This document shows, piece by piece, positions 1 through 8,253 of a stretch of 64,000 nucleotides of DNA (position 1 is its first letter; every line of letters starts with the position of its first letter). The notes under the pieces are model-generated. The model was not told the origin of the DNA. It made no database searches and worked only from the letters and a program-made list of their open reading frames with translations. Source of the stretch: Cyanidium caldarium (lineage: Eukaryota; Rhodophyta; Bangiophyceae; Cyanidiales; Cyanidiaceae). The stretch lies in assembly GCA_026184775.1 (NCBI GenBank), contig JANCYW010000003.1, positions 434,001-498,000 of the forward strand, read 5' to 3'. The translations under genes and the position numbers were made by a program.

Positions 1-1231
1 ACTCGTCTTCGTACGGTTTGTATTTGTAGGTGGGCGCGAAATGCAGTGGCGCCTCGGTGAACGGCTCAAACGCGAAACCGGCCTGTCGACAGGTGTTCAG
101 CTGGTCGAACGAGGCGAGGTAGGCCCAGTCGGCGGCGGCGATGCCGCGCATCACCTCCTCCGGACGCAGGGCGATGCGGTAGTTGAGGTCACCGAAGAGG
201 AACACCACGTCGTGATCCAGCACCGACATGGAGGGCGGCAGCGCGTCGGGTGCGCTGTACGGCGATGCGGGCGCGGCGGCGGGCGGCAGCAGGGTGTTGC
301 TCTCGCCGGGCACATTCTCGAACAGCGCCTTGTCCAGGATGGCGCGATAGTCGGCGTTGCGCTTCTCCACGTTGTGCTCGTGCGCGGTCAAGTGACAGCA
401 CACACAGCATACGCTGGTGTCGTAGAGGCGGAAACGGGCGGCGATACCGCCCTTGTTGCCGCCTAGGCCGGCGATGCCGGTGCCCACGGTGAGCACCTGC
501 AGGTTGCGCACCGCGTTGGCGTGTTCGGCGCGCACAAACACCAGCAGCATAATGCCCACCAGTTGTTTGTGCATCACGCATACGTATTTGCCACTGGTGG
601 CCAGCAGCGACTCGATGAGGACGCGCCACGGTCGGCCCTGGTTCTCATCGGTGATGACGGCGGCGGTGCCCGACAGCCGCTGCACCTCCTGAAAGCCGAA
701 CACCGCCACATCCCCGGCGTCCATTGAGGCGCTGCTCACCGACTGCTGAATCGTCTGGGCGGCGGATTCCCTGGAAGTGGCCGGAGCGGCGGTAGCATCG
801 CGCCAGTCCAGCGGCGGCGACGGTCCGGGCGAGGCGTGGTCGCGCAGGAGCGGCGTCAGGTCCACCACCGGCGGCCGGGCGTTCACGTTGAAGGTGGCCA
901 CGTAAAACCTCAAATCGCGTACCTGAGTGTACTCCGCCGAACGCTTGGCCAGCTCCACGTTCACATAGTCGCGTTTGGCCAGCGTGGCGGCGTCCACTTC
1001 GGGCACCACGAACGGCACCTGGACGGGCGGCGGCGGCGGCGGCGGCAGGATGGTGCCGTAAGAGGCCGGCCGCCCGCGGGTAGCCACACCCGGCGACGCC
1101 AACGCCGCACTCGCCCCGGTACGCCACGTCGAACCGGTCTCGGCGGAGTTGGCCAGGCGAGACGCTTGCGACCGCGAGCGCAGCGTATCACCGTACGACG
1201 CCCGCCATGCGCCGGGCACCCGCTGATTCAT
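1..1231 (-). CDS. Inositol polyphosphate 5-phosphatase (5' part; cut by window edge)
   Basis: Removes the 5-phosphate from phosphoinositides or soluble inositol phosphates. Reading leftwards from ATG 1231, the frame stays open to the edge of the window. A proline-rich N-terminal stretch (about residues 60-75) precedes the IPPc catalytic domain, which begins near residue 110 with YVATFNVN. Family motifs then follow in order: FGFQEV, GNKGGIAARF, CCHLTAHEHNVEKRNADYR, the metal/substrate motif GDLNYRI (about nt 180-196) and FAPTYKY just before the edge. The remaining catalytic motifs and C-terminus lie outside the window. The family is eukaryotic and acts in membrane signalling. The substrate cannot be told from this part. 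The start is the first ATG in frame upstream of the domain. Confidence 0.9.
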   Translation of the reverse strand, partial: MNQRVPGAWRASYGDTLRSRSQASRLANSAETGSTWRTGASAALASPGVATRGRPASYGTILPPPPPPPVQVPFVVPEVDAATLAKRDYVNVELAKRSAEYTQVRDLRFYVATFNVNARPPVVDLTPLLRDHASPGPSPPLDWRDATAAPATSRESAAQTIQQSVSSASMDAGDVAVFGFQEVQRLSGTAAVITDENQGRPWRVLIESLLATSGKYVCVMHKQLVGIMLLVFVRAEHANAVRNLQVLTVGTGIAGLGGNKGGIAARFRLYDTSVCCVCCHLTAHEHNVEKRNADYRAILDKALFENVPGESNTLLPPAAAPASPYSAPDALPPSMSVLDHDVVFLFGDLNYRIALRPEEVMRGIAAADWAYLASFDQLNTCRQAGFAFEPFTEAPLHFAPTYKYKPYEDE

Positions 1232-1544
1232 CCGCCCCGCGGCGCTGGTCACTCGATGGAGAGGGAGATCAGCGATGAACACACCGGGGTGATGCTGTGA
1301 TGAATAGAATATTTAGGGGGAGAGGGGCGTGCGAGCGCGGGCGGGCTCGCATGCCGAGTCGATGGGCGCCCGCCACCCGACGACCACCCGGGGGAGTCGG
1401 TGCGCAGTCGCGAGCGTCGCGGCGCGCCACCGAAAATCCCGTCACAGCCTCCGGATCGGTGCCGTGTCGATGCCCGAGCGCGGGAACGGGAAGCACCACG
1501 AACCGATCACCGCAGGCGTGTTACTACACGGCATACTTTACGAA
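1232..1544. other. Intergenic stretch, no gene seen
   Basis: This is the space between the start of the phosphatase gene and the tail of the small coiled-coil gene, both on the minus strand. It should hold the phosphatase promoter and 5' leader. Short open frames cross it on both strands but none has recognisable protein character. Confidence 0.5.
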
Positions 1545-1766
1545 CTATTGCATTCTGCCACTTTCATCCCTTTCCGCGTTGCGCGACTCGTAGATGGCAG
1601 CGCGCAGTGTGGTGTCGACAGCCGTGGCGTGTCGCTCCAGGGAGCGCAGATTGTCGTTCAGACGACTGGAACACTGGTGCACTCGCTCCATGCGATCGTT
1701 GAATTCTCGCACGGCCTGCAGTAGACCCTCCAAGGCGGCAATCGAGGCGGTTTCGTCGTCGTCCAT
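1545..1766 (-). CDS. Small coiled-coil protein, unrecognised
   Basis: A 73-residue acidic protein that is almost entirely predicted helix. Hydrophobic residues are heptad-like from about residue 8 to 60 (for example LEGLLQAVREFNDRMERV), and there is no membrane segment. It starts at the only ATG in the frame, 95 bases from the divergent MED4-like gene, so the two probably share a promoter region. The size and single-helix character would suit a small scaffold subunit, such as a DASH, BLOC or Mediator type, but I see no diagnostic motif. Treat the function as unknown. Confidence 0.45.
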   Translation of the reverse strand: MDDDETASIAALEGLLQAVREFNDRMERVHQCSSRLNDNLRSLERHATAVDTTLRAAIYESRNAERDESGRMQ

Positions 1767-1861
1767 GAGGAACGCCCGGCACAACCGCAAGCAGTCGCCG
1801 TGGAGGCGTCTTCGCGCCCATTCGGCACCCGTTGCGGGTGGGCGCTGAGGTCGGCGGTGGC

Positions 1862-2371
1862 ATGGGCACACCCGTCGAGGCCCATTCCATCCACGGAAAC
1901 GGTGGGGTAGAGTATGGATTGTCCGCCAGAGATGCGGCGCGTGAGTGTCTGATAGAGTGTGCAGCGTTGGTAGGGAGGTTGGTGGAGTTGGCGGGGCGGT
2001 TGGTGCGCGAGCCGGCGCGACGGGCAGACACCGCGCCCGCTGACCAGACAGGGCAACAGCTGTTGGGCGTTGCGGAACAGTTGGCACAGCAGCAGGGGGT
2101 GCTGGAGGGGGCGGTGCAGCGGTTGGTGGCGCACTGGCGGACGGTGAGCCGCGTTGCAGCGCTGCGACGGGCCGTCGCCGCTGAGGACGCCCAGATCGCG
2201 CGCCTGCGGGAGGCGCTCTATCAGGTGGACGATGTATTGACGGAAAAGGGGGTGGATGAAATGGACTCGGCAGTACGAAGCGGCAGACAAGTCTCCGTGA
2301 GTGGTGCGCTGCGTCTGGCGGAGCGCTTTCCCCGCATCGGTGGGAACGAGCCGCCCTACCCGCCGTTCTGA
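1862..2371 (+). CDS. MED4: Mediator subunit 4-like protein
   Basis: A 169-residue protein. A helical coiled-coil core (about residues 60-125) is followed by a C-terminal segment with the MED4 pattern: a charged helix, then SVSGALRLAERFP, and a short tail ending in PPYPPF. In known MED4 proteins the same position holds a YAxRIS...SAP...W-type motif followed by prolines. MED4 belongs to the Mediator middle module, which links transcription factors to RNA polymerase II. The ATG at 1862 is the first in the frame; upstream frame extension has no ATG. Overall similarity is weak, so the call rests on helix layout and the C-terminal motif. A generic coiled-coil protein is the alternative. Confidence 0.5.
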   Translation: MGTPVEAHSIHGNGGVEYGLSARDAARECLIECAALVGRLVELAGRLVREPARRADTAPADQTGQQLLGVAEQLAQQQGVLEGAVQRLVAHWRTVSRVAALRRAVAAEDAQIARLREALYQVDDVLTEKGVDEMDSAVRSGRQVSVSGALRLAERFPRIGGNEPPYPPF

Positions 2372-2478
2372 ACAGAAGCGGGTGCGTGACCGGTAAACGC
2401 TGCTGCAGACCCGTCTGACCGCTATTTGTCGTAAAGAGGGCGGGGCAGCGCATGAAGGAGGGGCAACACTGAGGCCCC

Positions 2479-3462
2479 ATGGGCTATGGACGGCTCTGGC
2501 GCGCCATCGTGCGTGCTCGGCGTTCGTTGAGCACCGGCGCGCAACGTCGGCGCGCCCACGCGTCGCCGGATCGGACAGTCACGGCAACGACAACACCCCC
2601 TGAGACCGAGGACGCGCTCTTCGTCTCGGAGGTGTTCACCTCCATACAGGGCGAGGGGCCGTTCACCGGACGGCCGTCGGTGTTCCTGCGCCTCGGCCGG
2701 TGCAACCTGGAGTGCGCCTGGTGCGACACCAAGTACACCTGGCTGTTCGGCGAGCCGCAGCGAGAGCGCGTCCGACAGCGGGTGCAACAGAGCGCCGACG
2801 TATCGGCAACCGTGCAGCGGGATTGGGTCGGCGAGCGGGTACCGCCCGCCTATGCGAAAAACGAGCAACTGCAGCGGGTGCCGTTGTCGCGCCTGCAACA
2901 ACAGTTATCGCAGGCTATTCAGGGCGACGGCGGCGTACCGGCCCGAGCGTTGGTCATCACCGGCGGCGAGCCGCTGCTGCATGCCAAGCCGCTCTCCCGG
3001 CTGTTGCCGCGCCTGTTCGCCGAGCGGCTGACCGCCGTCGAGGTGGAGACCAACGGCACGCTGTGGCCGCACGGCCTGGAACGCTGGTGCGCACCGCCGC
3101 CGATGCAACAGCAGGCACCACCACAGCTCCACTTTAATGTATCGCCCAAGTTGGCCAACTCGGCGCAACCGGAGCACCGGCGCATACGCCTGGAGGTGCT
3201 GCGATACTTTGCCACGCAGTGCGCCCACGGCAGCATCTTCAAATTCGTGGTGGAGAGCGAGCGCGACCTGCACGAGGTGAATCGCCTCGTCGAGGCGGTG
3301 GGAGTGGATGCGTCACGCGTATGGCTCATGCCGCAAGGCACCCAGGCGGAGGAGCTGGCGCGAGCTGCCCGCGAGCGCATCATCCCGTGGTGTCTGCAAC
3401 ACGGCTACCGATACAGCCACCGGGTGCAGGTGGCCGTCTGGGGTGATTGTCGCGGCGTTTAA
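2479..3462 (+). CDS. queE: 7-carboxy-7-deazaguanine synthase-like radical SAM enzyme
   Basis: QueE makes 7-carboxy-7-deazaguanine from carboxytetrahydropterin, a step in the queuosine/7-deazaguanine pathway. The protein has the QueE opening SIQGEGPFTGRPSVFLRL, and then the 4Fe-4S radical SAM motif with Cys75, Cys79 and Cys82 (CNLECAWCDTKYTW). The SAM-binding GGEPLL follows near residue 161, then VETNGT, SPKL and FKFVV. An insertion of about 45 residues sits between the cluster motif and GGEP. The first ~45 residues are rich in Arg, Ser and Ala and poor in acids, which suggests an organelle targeting peptide. At 327 residues it is longer than bacterial QueE (about 210-230). It lies among eukaryotic genes, so it is not a contaminant. 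Bacterial or organelle ancestry is inferred. Confidence 0.88.
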   Translation: MGYGRLWRAIVRARRSLSTGAQRRRAHASPDRTVTATTTPPETEDALFVSEVFTSIQGEGPFTGRPSVFLRLGRCNLECAWCDTKYTWLFGEPQRERVRQRVQQSADVSATVQRDWVGERVPPAYAKNEQLQRVPLSRLQQQLSQAIQGDGGVPARALVITGGEPLLHAKPLSRLLPRLFAERLTAVEVETNGTLWPHGLERWCAPPPMQQQAPPQLHFNVSPKLANSAQPEHRRIRLEVLRYFATQCAHGSIFKFVVESERDLHEVNRLVEAVGVDASRVWLMPQGTQAEELARAARERIIPWCLQHGYRYSHRVQVAVWGDCRGV

Positions 3463-3478
3463 CGGTGCCCTGCGGAGG

Positions 3479-5227
3479 TCATCGCGATGGCGCTGCCGCT
3501 TGTCGCGCCCGCCGCAACGTGCACTCGCGTAGCATGTCCAACAGGGCATCGCGCGCCGCGTTGATGGCGATGCCGTCGAGCCACTTTTTGGGGATGTACA
3601 CCACCGGCTGAAAGTCGATAAACAAACTCAAATGGCAACCGGCCGCCGGATCATCCGCCGCCAAAGCGGTGATATCCCACTGGGCGGCGTACTTTTTGGC
3701 GCCGCTGCCGCTCACCATCGAGAAGCACACCTGCCCGGCCTTGGGCCGCTCCTCCGCCCGCAGCAGCATCTCCACGCGAATGCTGAAAATCCATAACGAG
3801 CGCGTCTGCACGGTGCGCATCAAGGTCACGCGTCCCTGCTCGCTGTCGTGGCACTCCACGATGCGACTGGCGGCCACACCGCGACAGAACCGCTCGTAAC
3901 CGGCATAGTCGGTGATGGCCTCGAACGCGCCGGCCGAGGAAATGTGCGGCGCAGTGGCGGTGGCGCGCACGTGTCGCCGCGTGCCCTGCCGCATCTCGAT
4001 GACGCAATCGACGTGCTCCGCATCGACCGCAGCGGGCGCCGCGTCCGCCGGCTTTTCGGCCGCGGCCCGCTCGGCGTCCGGTGCCCGCAGCAACGCCTCC
4101 CGCCACCAGGCATCGAGGGTGCCGCGAAAAAGGACCGGCACCAGGCGGAAACGTTCCCATGCCCGCGCGCGATGGCGATTGCTGCGCAGCGGAATCCAAG
4201 CGGAGCGGCCGCCGCCGCCGCCCTCGCCACCGCTGGCATCGGCGGTAACCCATCCCCAGCGCGTCTCGAGCGCCAGGCGGTTGCCGCCGTACGCGTGCAC
4301 CGTAAAGTGTTCCGCTGACGGGCGCCAGGTGGTGTGCGCTACCAGATGTGTGCCGCCGTCCTCGGTGGCGTGCACGTACCGCCCCAGCGGGTCGCGGACG
4401 ACCACGGTGCGGGTAACGTCATCATATTCGAAGAGGAACGGGCACGGCCGGGGCACGAGGTGGTCCGCGGGAACGCTCGCGGGCGTCGCCACCAGCCGGC
4501 CGGTGGGCGCTACCGCCCAGCCGAGGCAGCGCGGCGGATGCGGCCAGACCGACGGCACGTCGATACGGATAAACGCCCCAAACGCCAGGCGTAGCGGCAG
4601 CGGCCGCTCCAGCCGCTCGGTGGGCAGCAGCTCCAGCAGGAATCGCTCCCAGCGCTGGACTCGCAAGCGGGTCGGCTCTACGCGGCTGGTGCGGGGCGGG
4701 GCGGATACATAACGCGAGGCCACCCGCAGCGCCACATACGGTCGGCGCACCGCATCCACGGCGGCCTGTTCGAGCTCCAGTTGCAAGTGGGCGTCGTCGG
4801 CAGGCTCGGCGAGCACCACCAAGCGCGGCGGGGCAGCGCCGCCTGGCACCAGCAAGTGTAGCGGTCGCGACAGCCGGTCGCTCCACGCCCAGGACGGAGC
4901 GTCGTGATGTCCGGGAGGGGATTTTCGGAGGATGAAAATGGTCGAGGCGGCGTTGTGGCGGGCACGACGCCGACTCACCACTTCTAGCGGTGGTGTCGTG
5001 GCGGTGGCCTCGGCGCTGCTCGCCTGCACCGCCAGGTAGCGGCCGTCGTGCGTGCGCAGCCGCACCAGCAGCCGCTCCGACGCCCGCAAGGAGGTTTCCC
5101 CATCGTCCAGAGCGACCTCCTCGGTGCGTCCCTGCTCAGCGCCGTCGTCTCCCAACCACGTGCCCGACGGCCATGCACTGGTGCGCCACTTTTGCACCAC
5201 TTGCCGCCAAGAGCCATTCCATAGCAT
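3479..5227 (-). CDS. Beta-trefoil (fascin-like) plus SRPBCC/START-like protein
   Basis: A 582-residue protein with two kinds of domain. The N-terminal two thirds hold repeated fascin/actin-crosslinking-like beta-trefoil motifs: RLRTHDGRYLAVQ near residue 55, VRDPLGRYVHATEDGG near 285, and NRLALETRWGWVTAD near 325. The last ~150 residues read as a COQ10/polyketide-cyclase (SRPBCC) lipid-binding fold: an opening helix (AFEAITDYAGYERFC), a set of strands, and a long final helix after IPKKWLDGIAINAARDALLDML. Proteins joining these folds could tether a lipid-binding domain to actin or polysaccharide, but no activity can be assigned. The upstream in-frame GTG was ignored in favour of the first ATG. 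The tail is 16 bases from the convergent QueE gene. Confidence 0.65.
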   Translation of the reverse strand: MLWNGSWRQVVQKWRTSAWPSGTWLGDDGAEQGRTEEVALDDGETSLRASERLLVRLRTHDGRYLAVQASSAEATATTPPLEVVSRRRARHNAASTIFILRKSPPGHHDAPSWAWSDRLSRPLHLLVPGGAAPPRLVVLAEPADDAHLQLELEQAAVDAVRRPYVALRVASRYVSAPPRTSRVEPTRLRVQRWERFLLELLPTERLERPLPLRLAFGAFIRIDVPSVWPHPPRCLGWAVAPTGRLVATPASVPADHLVPRPCPFLFEYDDVTRTVVVRDPLGRYVHATEDGGTHLVAHTTWRPSAEHFTVHAYGGNRLALETRWGWVTADASGGEGGGGGRSAWIPLRSNRHRARAWERFRLVPVLFRGTLDAWWREALLRAPDAERAAAEKPADAAPAAVDAEHVDCVIEMRQGTRRHVRATATAPHISSAGAFEAITDYAGYERFCRGVAASRIVECHDSEQGRVTLMRTVQTRSLWIFSIRVEMLLRAEERPKAGQVCFSMVSGSGAKKYAAQWDITALAADDPAAGCHLSLFIDFQPVVYIPKKWLDGIAINAARDALLDMLRECTLRRARQAAAPSR

Positions 5228-5327
5228 GGGTCGCGTCACCACGGTGCACTGCGACGAGCGTTTACTCGGCGGAAACCGCTGCCGCGCCCCACATTCACCG
5301 CACTGTCACAACAAGGATCCCGGGTGT

Positions 5328-6254
5328 TTACGGGCGCGCGGTGAGGCGTCGTGCGCCCGTGGCCGCGACACGGCCGCACTCCAACACCAAAACGCGGTCC
5401 GCTAGGAAATGCACCTCCTCTACATCCTGCGAGGTGAACAGGATGCTGCGGCCGTCTCGGCGCATCTCCCGCAGCACTTTCTCGATGACCCGTCGGGTCT
5501 CCGCATCGACGCCTGCCATCGGCTCGTCCAGTAGCAGCACCGGTGGTTCGTGCAGAATTGCCAGCGCCATGTCCAGCCGGCGTCGGTGACCGTCAGAATA
5601 GCTGCCGGTCGGTCGGTCCACCGACGCCTGCATCTCTAGCAGCTCCACGGCACGCTCGATGGCGTGGCGGCGTTTGCGGGCGGGCAAGTCATGCAGGTTG
5701 CCGAGCAGTTCCAGGTGTTCGCGCCCGGTGAGCAGCTTGTCCACGCTCGCCTCTTGCAACACCGCTCCGATGTGCGTTCGTGCCCAGCGCGGCTCCTGGA
5801 GGGTGTCGCGGCCCATGATGAGGATATGACCGGCGTCGGGAGTGAGCGACCCGCACAGACACCGCGCCAGAGTGGTCTTGCCGGACGCCGCCGCGCCGAG
5901 CACCCCCAGCACCTCTCCGCGTTGCACCGTGAGGGAGACGTCTCGGAGCGCGTCGACGGCGGGTCCGTCCGCTGTGCGGAACGTCTTGCTCACGTCGCGA
6001 ACCGACACTGCCTCCGAATCATGCGGGACGGATGCATGTTCATCGCCATCCGTCGGTGCGGAGGCTGCTCCCATCGCGGCCGTCGCCCGAATATCGAGCC
6101 GGTGCGCGGCGCAGCGAGTTCGACAGGGAAGAGCGGAAGCGGGACGGGTGCAAACCCGTCGTGGACCACGTCGAAGGGCGCTGAACACCGGCCAACCTGC
6201 TGACCATGCCAAACCCGTGTGTGTGCTTGCACGTCGTCCCATCGTGCAGCCCAT
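5328..6254 (-). CDS. ABC transporter ATP-binding protein (single NBD)
   Basis: A 308-residue protein with one nucleotide-binding domain and no membrane helices, so it must pair with a separate permease. Walker A is GAAASGKTT (about 120-128) and Walker B is VLLLDEP. The signature loop is degenerate (SYSDGHRRRLDMAL in place of LSGGQ), and the usual H-loop histidine appears to be Gln (TSQDVEEV). The overall pattern is closest to DrrA/CcmA-type bacterial or plastid (ABCI) exporters. The first ~60 residues are Arg/Ala/Cys-rich and acid-poor, consistent with a plastid or mitochondrial transit peptide. A shorter start at 6074 is possible. The 5' end faces the divergent tRNA-binding-protein gene. Confidence 0.8.
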   Translation of the reverse strand: MGCTMGRRASTHTGLAWSAGWPVFSALRRGPRRVCTRPASALPCRTRCAAHRLDIRATAAMGAASAPTDGDEHASVPHDSEAVSVRDVSKTFRTADGPAVDALRDVSLTVQRGEVLGVLGAAASGKTTLARCLCGSLTPDAGHILIMGRDTLQEPRWARTHIGAVLQEASVDKLLTGREHLELLGNLHDLPARKRRHAIERAVELLEMQASVDRPTGSYSDGHRRRLDMALAILHEPPVLLLDEPMAGVDAETRRVIEKVLREMRRDGRSILFTSQDVEEVHFLADRVLVLECGRVAATGARRLTARP

Positions 6255-6400
6255 TGGAACGGGTGCAACGGTTGGTCACCTCCTTGGGAGCGCAGCAGCG
6301 GGAGCGCGCGAGGCGCCGCATCCGAGACCGGCGTCGACGGCGGCGGCGTCTTCAGCGCAGGCTGGAAGTGTCGGGTGGTGCACCGTGGACACCGCGCGGG

Positions 6401-7567
6401 ATGGCGTTGGTGCCGGCCGATGCATACACCGACTGGATAACGCTGTGTGAGGCAATCAGCGAGTGCGATGAAGAGACTGGCGGACAACGTTTGGTGGAGG
6501 TCGGGCGAGCAGCGGTGCCGTCGACGTCGGTGCTGTGGGGCGGGGCGGGCGGATCGGAGCGGCGCAAATTTGTGGAGTCGCTGGCCGGGAATCTGGTGGA
6601 GCATGCCGGGGACATGAATGGTTTCGTGGAGAGCGTACTGGTGCCAGTGTTGTCCAAGGGCGAGAGGACGTTTCTGTGCGGGGCGGCGGTGAGCGCGGTG
6701 GATGTGCTGCTGGCCCGGGCGATCACGGAGGTGATGCGAGGGCGGGCGGTGAGTGCCGATGAGCGCGAGCTGTGGCGATGGTTTGATCTGATGCAGAACT
6801 TGCTGGCGCGATATGGGAAGCGCGAGAATGTGCAGCTGGTGCCGGTGCCGGCGTCGTTCGAAGGGAGAGAGAACCTGATAGAGGCCGAGGAGCAGGCGGA
6901 GCGGCAGCGCCAGCAAAAGACCGACAAGGAGGCCGAGCAACTGGTAGAGGCCGAGGCGCAGACGGAGCGGCAGCGCCAGAAAAAGGCCGACAAGGAGGCC
7001 AAGAAATTGGCCCGCAAGCTGAACACAGCCGCAGATATCACGGCAGAGCGCAGTGATCTGTCGCGGGTGGACATACGCGTGGGCGAGATCGTGTCCGCTC
7101 GGCCGCATCCCGACGCGGACGCGTTGTACGTAGAGGAGATCGATCTCGGGCCGGAGCTGGGCAGGCGCACCGTGTGCAGCGGCCTGCGTCGCCACATTCC
7201 CGATGCACAACAACTGTTAGGGCCGTGTGTGGTGGTGGCCAACCTGAAGCCGGTGAACATGCGCGGCATTGCCTCGCAGGCGATGGTGTTGTGCGCCACC
7301 TCGAGCGACGGCGCCACCGTCGAACTCGTTCAACCGCCACCGAATGCAGCCCCCGGTGCCCGCGTCTACTTTCCCGGTACCGATGCCGACGAGCGCGCAG
7401 TGCCCGATGCGGTGTTGCCGCCCAAGAAGAAGATCTTCGAGCGCGTCGCCGAGCACTTGCACACCGCCGATGATGCGTCGTGCGAGGCGCGATACGATGA
7501 CAGGCCGTTCACCACCCGAGAAGGTACGTGTCGCGCGCCCACCGTGCGCAACGGCACCATTCGGTAA
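6401..7567 (+). CDS. Arc1p/AIMP1-like tRNA-binding cofactor
   Basis: A 388-residue protein ending in an EMAP-II/tRNA-binding OB-fold domain (about residues 219-325): LSRVDIRVGEIVSARPHPDADALYVEEIDLG, then SGLR, VVVANLKPVNMRG and SQAMVLCA. The N-terminal ~150 residues look like a GST-C-like helical domain, as in yeast Arc1p and the AIMP proteins. The linker holds a duplicated charged segment of about 23 residues (QAERQRQQKTDKEAE and QTERQRQKKADKEAK). It probably delivers tRNA to aminoacyl-tRNA synthetases in the cytosol. An in-frame ATG at 6206 would add 65 Arg-rich residues but overlap the divergent ABC gene, so ATG 6401 was preferred. Its stop is only 4 bases from the stop of the convergent guanylate kinase gene. 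Confidence 0.8.
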   Translation: MALVPADAYTDWITLCEAISECDEETGGQRLVEVGRAAVPSTSVLWGGAGGSERRKFVESLAGNLVEHAGDMNGFVESVLVPVLSKGERTFLCGAAVSAVDVLLARAITEVMRGRAVSADERELWRWFDLMQNLLARYGKRENVQLVPVPASFEGRENLIEAEEQAERQRQQKTDKEAEQLVEAEAQTERQRQKKADKEAKKLARKLNTAADITAERSDLSRVDIRVGEIVSARPHPDADALYVEEIDLGPELGRRTVCSGLRRHIPDAQQLLGPCVVVANLKPVNMRGIASQAMVLCATSSDGATVELVQPPPNAAPGARVYFPGTDADERAVPDAVLPPKKKIFERVAEHLHTADDASCEARYDDRPFTTREGTCRAPTVRNGTIR

Positions 7568-7571
7568 AGCG

Positions 7572-8165
7572 CTACGACAATCGTTGAGCGGCTTCGATAT
7601 CCTCTTGCAAGAGTCGTTGCACTTGGGTGACCGCCTCCTCCAAGTCCTCATTGATCACGACGGCATCGAACAGGTGCGGCTCGCTACGCAGCGCCTCCAT
7701 CTCGGCAGCTGCAGTCTGCAACCGCTTGCGGACAGCCGCTTCGTCCTCAGTGCCACGGCCGCGCAATCGTCGCTCCAACTCTTCCACACTGGGCGGGGCA
7801 ATAAACACCACGAGGGCGGGCAGATTGGCCGCGCGGACGCTGCGCGCGCCCTGCACGTCAATGTCCAGCACGCCGATGCGCCCCGATCGGCGCACCTGCT
7901 CCAGCGCCGCCAACGAAGTGCCGTACCAGTTGCCGTGCACGATGGCGTGCTCCACGAACTTGCCTGCGGCCACTTGGCGCTGCATCTCTTCCACGGTAGT
8001 GAAGTGGTAGTCGACGCCGTCGCGCTCACCCGCTCGCGGCGGGCGGGTGGTGTGCGAGACCGAGTGCGCAAAGAGATGGGGGAAGCGATGCACAAGCCGG
8101 GCTATGATGGTGCCCTTGCCCACCCCTGACGGACCACACACCACGAAAATGCGCGGGTGAGACAT
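7572..8165 (-). CDS. GUK1: Guanylate kinase
   Basis: Phosphorylates GMP to GDP with ATP. The 197-residue protein has the P-loop GPSGVGKGT (about residues 10-18) and the GMP-binding patch VSHTTRPPRAGERDGVDYHF. Other family motifs are GNWYGTS, VLDIDVQGA and the lid segment RLRGRGTEDEAAVRKRL. Length matches the family (about 200). There is no obvious targeting sequence if translation starts at 8165. A longer in-frame start at 8255 would overlap the start of the divergent gene at 8254, so the shorter one is used. Confidence 0.93.
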   Translation of the reverse strand: MSHPRIFVVCGPSGVGKGTIIARLVHRFPHLFAHSVSHTTRPPRAGERDGVDYHFTTVEEMQRQVAAGKFVEHAIVHGNWYGTSLAALEQVRRSGRIGVLDIDVQGARSVRAANLPALVVFIAPPSVEELERRLRGRGTEDEAAVRKRLQTAAAEMEALRSEPHLFDAVVINEDLEEAVTQVQRLLQEDIEAAQRLS

Positions 8166-8253
8166 TGGAAGAGCGGGTGCGGTGAGAACGAGAGGAGAAA
8201 GCGAGCCGCTGAGGACGGGGCGCCGTTGCCGTTGAACGGGTTGCGGTGGGGGC

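Noticed and set aside
2479-3462. QueE as bacterial contamination
   Set aside because: It sits within a continuous eukaryotic gene order, has a presequence-like N-terminus, and shares the base composition of its neighbours.
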